A DNA stretch of 5,426 nt from Syntrophobacter sp. SbD2 (GTDB lineage: Bacteria > Desulfobacterota > Syntrophobacteria > Syntrophobacterales > Syntrophobacteraceae), in NCBI GenBank assembly GCA_900290385.1, contig OMSV01000056.1, forward strand, positions 1 through 5,426, read 5' to 3'. This document shows positions 1 to 5,405 of this stretch, one piece after another; the stretch's first letter is position 1; the number at the start of each line of letters is the position of its first letter. The position numbers were made by a program, and so were the translations under genes. The notes beneath the pieces were generated by a model. The model was not told where the DNA came from. It did not search any database and saw only the letters and a program-made list of their open reading frames with translations.

Positions 1-1176
1 CAGGTCCACATACCCCTGGAAAAGCTCTTTCTCCTCCGGTGTTTCAGCGACCCTGACCCGGTCGATACAGTATCCGGCAAGGTACAGGAGCGCCCGCATC
101 CCTTCTGTGCTGCTCTTCATGGACATCAACATGCGTCTTACATCCGGGTGTTCGATAATGGCCACTCGGGGCGCATCCGCATCCCTCATTTTTTCAATCG
201 GGGAGCCCTGGATGCGTTCCTTGGCGTACTGCAACGCGTGCAGGTAGGCGGTGCTGGCGTGCGCCAACCCCTGCATTCCGACGAAGAGCCGGGCTTCGTT
301 CATCATCTCGAACATGATTTGCATGCCCTTGTTCTCTTGGCCCATCAGGTAACCTACACATCCCCCGTTCTCACCAAAGTTGAGTGAGGAGGTGGACGAT
401 CCGTGAATGCCCATCTTGTGCTCGATCCCAACGCAGGCCACGTCGTTGTCGACCATTTCGCCGCTCTCGTCTACCCGCAGCCTTGGCACGAGAAAAATCG
501 AAATCCCCCGGGTGCCTTTGGGTGCTCCATCGACCCTGGCGAGCACCATATGAATGATGTTTTCGGTCAGATCGTGCATCCCGGAGGAGATGAACGTCTT
601 CTGACCGGTGATTTTGAAAGTTCCGTCCGGCTGACGTTCCGCCCTGGTCCTTAGATTTCCAACGTCGCTCCCGGCGCCGGGTTCCGTAAGACACATGGTC
701 CCGGTCCACTCGCCTGAGAAAAGATTTTCCATGTAAAGTTTCTGCATCTCCGGCGTCCCGAACTGCTGGAGAAGACGCGCAGCCCCGTGGGTCAGGCCCG
801 AGTACATTTGGAGCGACCAGTTGGCCGCGCCAAACATTTCGATGCACGCGGTGGACAATGCAACAGGCAAGCCCTGGCCGCCCACATCGGGCGATTCGGC
901 CATTGCCAGCCACCCCCCTTCCTTATAGAGCCGGTATGGCTCGTGGAACGAATCCGGGACCTTGACCTGCCCGTTCTCGAAACGGCAGCCTTGCTCGTCC
1001 CCTTTTTTGTTCGCAGGATAGAAGGCCCGCTCGGCCAGTTTTGCGGCCTCCTCCAGGATCATGTCAAACGTTTCCTGTGAAAAATCGGCGTAAAGAGGGG
1101 ACTTACACAGCCCCTCCAGTCGGAACTGTTCATAGAGCACAAATTTCATGTCCCTTTCATCAGCAATCAGTTTCAT
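1..1176 (-). CDS. Large acyl-CoA dehydrogenase, 3' end beyond window
   Basis: FAD-dependent acyl-CoA dehydrogenase, expected to oxidise an acyl-CoA to the trans-2-enoyl-CoA and pass electrons to ETF. I translated all 392 codons from ATG at 1176 to the window edge and found no stop. An N-terminal helical domain covers about residues 1-155. The FAD/substrate motif CLTEPGAGSD lies at 162-171, the middle beta-domain block KTFISSGMHDLTENIIH at 193-209, and the start of the C-terminal helical domain (MMNEARLFVGMQGL) near 291-304. The strong paralogy to the 595-aa protein at 3615-5402 implies that about 200 residues, including the catalytic Glu of the EGTN motif and the extra C-terminal domain, lie outside the window. 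The start is supported by AGGAG at 1183-1187, 6 nt upstream. The gene follows the TetR gene by only 2 nt, so it is almost certainly co-transcribed and acyl-CoA-regulated. The acyl substrate (chain length, branched or aromatic) cannot be told from sequence; DmdC-like 3-methylthiopropionyl-CoA dehydrogenases belong to the same broad class. Confidence 0.95.
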   Translation of the reverse strand, partial: MKLIADERDMKFVLYEQFRLEGLCKSPLYADFSQETFDMILEEAAKLAERAFYPANKKGDEQGCRFENGQVKVPDSFHEPYRLYKEGGWLAMAESPDVGGQGLPVALSTACIEMFGAANWSLQMYSGLTHGAARLLQQFGTPEMQKLYMENLFSGEWTGTMCLTEPGAGSDVGNLRTRAERQPDGTFKITGQKTFISSGMHDLTENIIHMVLARVDGAPKGTRGISIFLVPRLRVDESGEMVDNDVACVGIEHKMGIHGSSTSSLNFGENGGCVGYLMGQENKGMQIMFEMMNEARLFVGMQGLAHASTAYLHALQYAKERIQGSPIEKMRDADAPRVAIIEHPDVRRMLMSMKSSTEGMRALLYLAGYCIDRVRVAETPEEKELFQGYVDL

Positions 1177-1178
1177 CC

Positions 1179-1847
1179 TTATCTCCTTCCTGTCGGCAGC
1201 CCCGACATAATAGTTTGCGCGGTTCGTCCACCAACCGTGCCATCCAGTTCAACAGAGTCGACACCCCGACCGAGGCCGTTGGTAAAGAGGTCCATCAACG
1301 GATCCGTGAGGGTGACCAGGTTATATTCCATGCCGGACAACACCCACGTGGAAACCACCTCGTCCAGCGTCCCAAAAATAAGATGAGTAACCAGCCTCAC
1401 CGGAAGCTCATTTCGAAACGATCCATCACGCCTGCCGTACTCGACGATTTCCCTGATCAAGTCCAAATACCGCTGGAGTTCGCCTTTGACGTTTTCACGC
1501 ATGAAACGGCTGCTCTGACGCAACTCGACCTGGAAGCAGGCAGCCAGGTCGGGCTGCCTCTGGAACCCCGCCAGGTGCATGCGCACGAGACATTCAAGGC
1601 GCGATCTGCCATCCCGCTTTTCAACGATGGCCGCACGATACTCCGAATTGATGTCCTGCATCTTCTCCTCAAAAATCGAAATGAGAAGGTCTTCCTTATT
1701 CTTGAAGTACAGGTATACCGTTCCGGGCGCGACGCCGGCTTCAACGGCTATTTGGGAGACCTTGGCCCTAAAGAAGCCCTCATGCGCAAATACCTTGATG
1801 GCCGAGTCGAGTATGCGCAGGCGTTTATCGTCTTTTTTCAAGCGCAT
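1179..1847 (-). CDS. fadR: TetR-family repressor, FadR (YsiA)-like, of fatty-acid degradation
   Basis: A 222-residue cytoplasmic transcription regulator. The N-terminal TetR helix-turn-helix spans about residues 10-55, with the typical block VSQIAVEAGVAPGTVYLYF at 30-48 followed by KNKEDLLISIFEEKM. The ligand domain contains QVELRQS (106-112) and HLIFGTLDEVVSTWV (155-169). As I recall it, this closely tracks Bacillus subtilis FadR (KNKEDILISLFKEKM, QLELRQS, MIFGTIDETVTTWV). That protein represses beta-oxidation genes and leaves DNA when it binds long-chain acyl-CoA. The start at 1847 is chosen because AGGAGA (1854-1859) sits 6 nt upstream and the TetR domain begins at once; the frame stays open to 2030, but that extension crosses the operator and promoter. 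It is the first gene of a unit with the acyl-CoA dehydrogenase at 1176. The final ~30 residues (from about 192) extend beyond the B. subtilis FadR end and have no recognisable domain. The TetR assignment is near certain; the FadR-type identity is strong by motif and operator, but ligand specificity is inferred. Confidence 0.92.
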   Translation of the reverse strand: MRLKKDDKRLRILDSAIKVFAHEGFFRAKVSQIAVEAGVAPGTVYLYFKNKEDLLISIFEEKMQDINSEYRAAIVEKRDGRSRLECLVRMHLAGFQRQPDLAACFQVELRQSSRFMRENVKGELQRYLDLIREIVEYGRRDGSFRNELPVRLVTHLIFGTLDEVVSTWVLSGMEYNLVTLTDPLMDLFTNGLGRGVDSVELDGTVGGRTAQTIMSGLPTGRR

Positions 1848-1853
1848 CGGAAA

Positions 1854-1859
1854 TCTCCT
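1854..1859 (-). promoter_or_regulatory. Shine-Dalgarno site fixing the regulator start
   Basis: On the minus strand AGGAGA lies 6 nt before ATG 1847. It selects this start over the upstream in-frame ATGs at 1991 and 2030, neither of which has a comparable site. Confidence 0.8.
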
Positions 1860-1966
1860 GAAAACAGTTTCAAAAATCACAACGGTCCGCTCGAATTTGA
1901 ACGGGATGCGCACGGGAGCTTTGAGCGGCAGATGCGAAAAAGAGCGGGCAGAGCGGTATCGGAATC

Positions 1967-1996
1967 CTATAATGAATGAACCGTCATTCATTATAG
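1967..1996. promoter_or_regulatory. Predicted FadR-type operator (perfect 13-bp inverted repeat)
   Basis: The left arm CTATAATGAATGA (1967-1979) and right arm TCATTCATTATAG (1984-1996) are exact reverse complements separated by ACCG. The core TGAATGAACCGTCATTCA (1974-1991? within the arms) has the 7-bp half-sites and 4-nt spacing of the B. subtilis FadR consensus TGAATGAMTANTCATTCA as I remember it; precisely, the left half-site is 1973-1979 and the right 1984-1990. It lies about 120 bp upstream of the regulator start and immediately after the predicted -10, so bound repressor should block initiation and produce autorepression. Each arm also contains TATAAT (1968-1973 on plus, 1990-1995 on minus). 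The symmetry is seen directly; binding by the neighbouring regulator is inferred. Confidence 0.88.
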
Positions 1997-2002
1997 TTCC
2001 AA

Positions 2003-2030
2003 GGTATACCACCTTTTCTCGGCTTGTCAA
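2003..2030 (-). promoter_or_regulatory. Predicted promoter of the regulator-ACAD operon
   Basis: On the minus strand a consensus -35 TTGACA (2030-2025) is followed, after 16 nt, by TATACC (2008-2003) as a -10 matching four of six bases. Initiation would fall near 1996, at the outer edge of the palindrome, leaving a leader of about 150 nt before the ATG at 1847. A perfect TATAAT inside the palindrome (1995-1990) could serve as an alternative -10, but it has no good -35 at standard spacing. Confidence 0.65.
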
Positions 2031-2054
2031 GAAAATTTTCAGAAGAAAATTTTA
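2031..2054 (-). promoter_or_regulatory. AT-rich tandem element behind the -35 (possible UP element)
   Basis: GAAAATTTT occurs twice (2031-2039 and 2045-2053), 14 nt apart, directly upstream of the minus-strand TTGACA. A-tract/T-tract sequence in the -38 to -60 interval is where the RNA polymerase alpha C-terminal domains bind. Position and composition are seen; the UP-element role is inferred. Confidence 0.4.
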
Positions 2055-2105
2055 GGATCGCGGAAGGAACAGTTTCACTCTCACGGCCTACGCTGCCAGG
2101 TTATT

Positions 2106-2130
2106 AATGAGTCGATTCAAATCGGTCATT
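2106..2130. repeat. Imperfect inverted repeat, possible operator or hairpin
   Basis: AATGAGTCGATT (2106-2117) and AATCGGTCATT (2120-2130) are complementary apart from one bulge/mismatch around the GT/G position, with CA between them. A T-rich run (TTTTCTTTCTT) follows on the plus strand. No plus-strand gene lies upstream to terminate. It shares only ATGA/TCAT with the operator at 1967-1996. Function unknown. Confidence 0.35.
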
Positions 2131-2168
2131 TTCTTTCTTACGCCACCCAAGTCAAGGTGAATAGCACT

Positions 2169-2182
2169 CTCTACATGTAGAG
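2169..2182. repeat. Perfect 14-bp palindrome
   Basis: CTCTACATGTAGAG is fully self-complementary without a spacer. Related strings follow on the same strand: TTCTATACATACATTG at 2185-2200 and CTCTACATACATT at 2294-2306. It could be a regulator site for the rightward operon, but nothing in the window identifies a cognate protein. Confidence 0.4.
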
Positions 2183-2360
2183 CGTTCTATACATACATTG
2201 GTAACCTTTGGTAATCTCAGTAATTATTGAGAGGCGCGCTCAAGATGGGGTAGCGCTTTCTATGCGCACGGCTGGGTCGTAAGACAGACTATCCTCTACA
2301 TACATTACACAAGGTTTCAAAAAATGAAGCATGTGGCTATACAATGGCAGGGGATAACCA

Positions 2361-2398
2361 CTTCGCACCCTTCGTGCAATCACTTCGTGCTCTTCGTG
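2361..2398 (+). repeat. CTTCGTG heptamer cluster (CACGAAG on minus)
   Basis: CTTCGTG occurs at 2370-2376, 2383-2389 and 2392-2398, preceded by the variant CTTCGCA at 2361-2367. Irregular CACGAAG-rich intergenic stretches of this kind recur in many bacterial genomes and are often mis-translated as small proteins. I recognise the style rather than a named family. The unit spacing is irregular, so this is not CRISPR. Confidence 0.5.
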
Positions 2399-2542
2399 GT
2401 AAAACCCGCGCCAGCACACATTGGACCGCGTCTTTCGAACACGGTGGGCTTGACTGCGGGTGGCTTGCCTCAAGGGGCAATCACTGGCAAAAACGCCCAC
2501 GGGAGTCAATTCACTGCCCTTTGCAACCATATGCGCCCCAGT

Positions 2543-2561
2543 CTGCCAAAAACCATGGCAG
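2543..2561 (+). repeat. Small hairpin in the leader region
   Basis: CTGCCA (2543-2548) and TGGCAG (2556-2561) pair perfectly across a 7-nt loop. No U-tract follows, so it is not an intrinsic terminator. A second candidate pairing, AATCAGG (2587-2593) with CCTGATT (2613-2619), lies just before the next ribosome-binding site. Confidence 0.3.
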
Positions 2562-2631
2562 GGTAATTGCTAACCTAAGCGCATGCAATCAGGAGAAAGA
2601 TTACAGTGTGTGCCTGATTAATATGAGACAT

Positions 2632-2638
2632 GGAGGAG
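2632..2638 (+). promoter_or_regulatory. Shine-Dalgarno site deciding the hydroxyacyl-CoA dehydrogenase start
   Basis: GGAGGAG precedes two adjacent in-frame start codons, GTG at 2640 and ATG at 2643. The GGAGG core ends 3 nt before GTG but 6 nt before ATG, so ATG 2643 is preferred. Confidence 0.75.
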
Positions 2639-2642
2639 AGTG

Positions 2643-3533
2643 ATGGGCGTACAAAAAGTGATGGTTGTCGGGTCGGGATTGATGGGCAGCGGGATCGCTC
2701 AGACCTGTGCCCAGGCGGGCATTGAGGTAGTGATAACCGATGCGGCCGAACAAGCGCTCGATAAGGCGATGCAAAACATTGCGTGGTCTGTGGGCAAGCT
2801 GGTTGAAAAGGGAAAACTGTCCGAGGACGCGGACACGATCGTGAAGCGAATCAGGGTGGCGAGGGGCTTTGATGACGCCGTGGGAGCGGACTTGGTTATC
2901 GAGGCTGTTTTCGAGAAAATCGAGGTGAAGCAGGATATCTTCAAAATACTCGATGAGACTTGCCGGGGTGATGCCCTGATCGCGAGCAACACTTCCGCCA
3001 TTCCCATCACGGAACTGGCGTCGGTAACCAGGCGCCCGGAAAGAGTCCTTGGCATTCATTTTTTTAGCCCGGTGCCGATGATGCAGGCAGTCGAGGTAAT
3101 ACGGGGAATTTGCACCAGCGATGAAACAATGGAGAAAGGCAGGGCGTTCGTTTTTCAAATCGGCAAGGAACCAATCACCGTAAACCGCGACGTCGCAGGA
3201 TTCGTTATCAATCGTATAAATATGCCGTCGAATATCGAAGCCATGAGGCTGGTTGAAGAAGGCGTCGCAACCATCGAAGATATCGATAAGGGAGTGCGTT
3301 TGGCATTGGGCCGGAAGATGGGCATTTTTGAAACGGGCGATATGGTGGGATTGGATGTGTCGTATGGGGCCCTCATGGCGACCTTCAGGGAAACAGGCGA
3401 CCCGCGCTTCTATCCTCCACTTTTGCTTAGAAGGAAGGTCAAGGCCGGCCATCTCGGGCGAAAAACCGGGAAAGGCTGGTACGAATACAATGAAGATGGG
3501 ACGAGAAAAACGGGGCACAAATCCAGCACGTAG
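2643..3533 (+). CDS. 3-hydroxyacyl-CoA (3-hydroxybutyryl-CoA) dehydrogenase
   Basis: A 296-residue soluble NAD-dependent enzyme for the third step of beta-oxidation, 3-hydroxyacyl-CoA to 3-ketoacyl-CoA. The N-terminal Rossmann domain carries VVGSGLMGSGIAQ (residues 8-20, GxGxxG at 10-15). The active-site pieces are SNTS (115-118), H139 in GIHFFSPVP, E151 twelve residues later (the His-Glu pair spacing known from human HADH), and N190 in GFVINR. The C-terminal helical domain follows, with KMGIFETGDMVGLD (225-238) and the closing GRKTGKGWYEY. Length fits the stand-alone ~280-300 aa class rather than the fused FadB/FadJ type. The usual PMGPFEL element reads KMGIFET here, a change near the C-terminal domain that may tune substrate choice. 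It is the first gene of a rightward unit with the ACAD 81 bp downstream. The start is ATG 2643, with GTG 2640 possible. Chain-length preference cannot be read from sequence; butanoyl-type Hbd is an alternative name. Confidence 0.96.
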   Translation: MGVQKVMVVGSGLMGSGIAQTCAQAGIEVVITDAAEQALDKAMQNIAWSVGKLVEKGKLSEDADTIVKRIRVARGFDDAVGADLVIEAVFEKIEVKQDIFKILDETCRGDALIASNTSAIPITELASVTRRPERVLGIHFFSPVPMMQAVEVIRGICTSDETMEKGRAFVFQIGKEPITVNRDVAGFVINRINMPSNIEAMRLVEEGVATIEDIDKGVRLALGRKMGIFETGDMVGLDVSYGALMATFRETGDPRFYPPLLLRRKVKAGHLGRKTGKGWYEYNEDGTRKTGHKSST

Positions 3534-3563
3534 GCATGGCACAGCTTCATCGCGCCCGCCATC

Positions 3564-3581
3564 TGCGGATTTTTGTCCGCG
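3564..3581 (+). terminator. Intercistronic hairpin without U-tract
   Basis: GCGGA (3565-3569) pairs with TCCGC (3576-3580) around TTTTTG, plus a flanking T-G wobble. It lies between the hydroxyacyl-CoA dehydrogenase stop (3533) and the ACAD start (3615). No T-run follows, so full termination is unlikely. It could be an attenuator or a transcript-stabilising stem. Confidence 0.3.
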
Positions 3582-3614
3582 ACATTAGACTTTGGATAAG
3601 GAGATTGCACGACT

Positions 3615-5402
3615 ATGTCACACTACAAGGTAAACCCAAGGGACATTTTTTTCATCCTGCAGAACCAGCTCGATTACGGGAAACTTTGCGAGCTCGAGCG
3701 CTACCGCGAACTCGACGAAGCAACCCTTGATATGCTGGTAAACGAAGCGATCAAGTTCGCCAGGACCGAAATCTCTCCCCTTCAGGAAATCGGCGAGAAA
3801 TGGGGCGTCGTTTATGAAGACGGACAGGTGAGGTGCGCGCCCGAGTTCAAGAAGGCTTTTGAAGTTTGCGCCGAGAATGGGTGGGTAGCGCCCTCGGAGG
3901 ACCCCGAATACGGCGGACAGGGATTCCCGCGCATGATGAGCGTCGTTATCAATGATTTCATGTACGGTGCGTGCCAGGCTTTCAACATGGCCCCAAGCCT
4001 TACCCATGGCGCGGGACACCTCATCGAAAGCTTCGGGACACAGGAACTAAAGGAACTATACGTCGCCAACATGTATTCCGGCAAATGGGCCGGGACCATG
4101 GCCCTTACCGAGCCCAACGCAGGGTCAAACCTTGCCGCTCTGAGAACCACGGCTTACAGGGAGGGGGACCATTTCAAGATTAAGGGCAACAAAATATTCA
4201 TCTCCTGGGGCGACCACGATCTCACCGAGAACATCATTCACCTTGTGTTGGCTCGGATCGAGGGAGCACCTGAGGGGGTCAGGGGGATTTCACTCTTTGT
4301 CATCCCCAAAATCAGGGTCCTTCCCGATGGGTCGTTAGGAGAGCCAAACGATGTACTTTGCGGAGGTGTCGAGAAAAAACTCGGTTTACATGCCTCTCCC
4401 ACCTGCCAGCTCATCTTCGGTGATAATGACGGATGTATCGGATATCTTTGCGGCCAGGAAAACAGAGGCCTGGCGGCTATGTTTCAGATGATGAACGCCG
4501 CCCGCATCAATACAGGGGTCAGCGGCATGACCCTGGGCAGCACGGCGTACCAGAACGCGTTGCAGTACACCACAGAACGCATCCAGGGCCCCAGCCTTGC
4601 GGGAAAAAAGCCCGGGTATGTGCCTATCATAGACCATCCCGACGTCCGGCGCATGTTGATCTGGATGAAGGCCATGGTGGATGGCATGCGCTCTATGCTC
4701 TATACATGCGCCTATTGGGTGGAGCTTTCCTCGGAGCTTCCTGACGGTAAAGAAAAGGTGCATTACCGCAATCTTGTTGAATTCCTGACCCCTATCGCCA
4801 AGGCTTACTGTTCGGATATGGGCTTCCGCGTATGTGAGACAGCCATACAGTGCCTCGGTGGATATGGCTTTTGCAGCGATTATCCCGTGGAGCAGTACCT
4901 CAGAGATTCAAAAATCATGTCTCTCTATGAGGGCACAAATGGGATCCAGTCCATGGACCTGATGGGACGCAAGATGAAGGTGGACGGCGGAGCCGCCTTT
5001 AATGAATTCAAGAGCGAGATTGAACAATTCTGCCTGCGGCATCGTGAACATCCCGCTTTGGGAGACAGGGTCCGCGCGATCGCGGGAGTTGCCGCCCGCC
5101 TCTGGGAAGCTGCCGGGGAAATGACCAAAAGGATGGATAGTGATCCTTTACACTGGGCATCCTACACGTATCCGGCCCTGCTGGCGTTCAGCGAGGTGAC
5201 CATGGCCTGGAGGCTAATCGATTTGGCGATTATTGCGCATGAACCCTCCCAAAAGCAGGGAGAGGATTATGACTTCTACAGAGGAAAAGTTTTACAGGCT
5301 ACCTACTTCGTAGACATGACATTGCCCCATACTCTTGCGACCATCGAGTCATGCCTCCGGCATGGACGGGAAGTGCTGGAGATGCCCGAAAAGGCTTTTT
5401 AG
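3615..5402 (+). CDS. Large acyl-CoA dehydrogenase with C-terminal extension domain
   Basis: A complete 595-residue FAD-dependent acyl-CoA dehydrogenase that oxidises an acyl-CoA to enoyl-CoA and is expected to reduce ETF. The N-terminal helical domain (~30-155) contains EYGGQGFP. The FAD motif ALTEPNAGSN is at 163-172, and the beta-domain block FISWGDHDLTENIIH follows near 195-209. The C-terminal helical domain starts around 285 (MMNAARINTGVSG), and catalytic E439 sits in LYEGTNGIQ. About residues 465-595 form the additional C-terminal domain typical of ~600-aa members, against ~380 aa for classical ACADs. It is a clear paralogue of the protein encoded at 1-1176 (shared blocks HDLTENIIH, ERIQG, HPDVRRML), but it differs at conserved positions: TEPNAGSN for TEPGAGSD and ARINTGVSG for ARLFVGMQG. 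This suggests a different acyl substrate. AAGGAG (3598-3603) lies 11 nt before the ATG, a rather long spacing. It is probably co-transcribed with the preceding dehydrogenase. Substrate unknown. Confidence 0.96.
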   Translation: MSHYKVNPRDIFFILQNQLDYGKLCELERYRELDEATLDMLVNEAIKFARTEISPLQEIGEKWGVVYEDGQVRCAPEFKKAFEVCAENGWVAPSEDPEYGGQGFPRMMSVVINDFMYGACQAFNMAPSLTHGAGHLIESFGTQELKELYVANMYSGKWAGTMALTEPNAGSNLAALRTTAYREGDHFKIKGNKIFISWGDHDLTENIIHLVLARIEGAPEGVRGISLFVIPKIRVLPDGSLGEPNDVLCGGVEKKLGLHASPTCQLIFGDNDGCIGYLCGQENRGLAAMFQMMNAARINTGVSGMTLGSTAYQNALQYTTERIQGPSLAGKKPGYVPIIDHPDVRRMLIWMKAMVDGMRSMLYTCAYWVELSSELPDGKEKVHYRNLVEFLTPIAKAYCSDMGFRVCETAIQCLGGYGFCSDYPVEQYLRDSKIMSLYEGTNGIQSMDLMGRKMKVDGGAAFNEFKSEIEQFCLRHREHPALGDRVRAIAGVAARLWEAAGEMTKRMDSDPLHWASYTYPALLAFSEVTMAWRLIDLAIIAHEPSQKQGEDYDFYRGKVLQATYFVDMTLPHTLATIESCLRHGREVLEMPEKAF

Positions 5403-5405
5403 CCT
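5392..5405. terminator. Small hairpin at the ACAD stop codon
   Basis: AGGCT (5392-5396) and AGCCT (5401-5405) pair across TTTT, enclosing the TAG stop. On the minus strand the stem is followed by TTTTC, so it might weakly terminate a converging transcript from the right. On the plus strand no T-run follows. The stem is only 5 bp. Confidence 0.25.

Larger units (their letters stand above)
2055..2642. other. Non-coding interval between divergent operons
   Basis: About 590 bp with no convincing gene. Short open frames exist on both strands (for example plus 2344-2643 and minus 2240-2530), but they overlap one another, lack ribosome-binding sites at their starts and show no recognisable domain. 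The interval holds several short palindromes, a CTTCGTG repeat cluster and, at its right end, the ribosome-binding site of the hydroxyacyl-CoA dehydrogenase. The promoter of the rightward operon should lie here, but no strong sigma-70 pair was found. The best weak candidate is TTGGTA (2199-2204), 17 nt, AATTAT (2222-2227), four of six matches in each box. Confidence 0.7.

Noticed and set aside
1..1176. Truncated or pseudogene ACAD
   Set aside because: The frame is open without a stop or frameshift through to base 1 and all expected motifs are in order; it is simply cut by the window edge.
1041..1979. 312-codon plus-strand reading frame opposite the TetR and ACAD genes
   Set aside because: It covers two real minus-strand genes and part of the operator, and its translation shows no family features.
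1848..2030. In-frame upstream extension of the TetR gene to ATG 2030 (283 aa) or ATG 1991
   Set aside because: The extension would read through the predicted promoter and operator, has no ribosome-binding site, and adds 61 residues before the usual TetR N-terminus. ATG 1847 has a well-placed AGGAGA.
2106..2141. Intrinsic terminator on the plus strand
   Set aside because: The stem is interrupted and the T-run is broken by C residues; no plus-strand gene lies upstream to be terminated.
2361..2398. Possible CRISPR array
   Set aside because: The repeated unit is only 7 bp with irregular spacing of 2-6 nt, with no repeat-spacer architecture and no cas genes.
2324..2643. Small plus-strand proteins of 80 and 99 codons
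   Set aside because: They overlap in different frames, lack ribosome-binding sites at their starts, and their translation derives from the CTTCGTG repeat, a common source of spurious proteins.
2601..3542. 313-codon minus-strand reading frame opposite the hydroxyacyl-CoA dehydrogenase
   Set aside because: It is antisense to a clear enzyme gene with intact motifs, is rich in His/Arg/Pro as shadow frames are, and has no recognisable domain.
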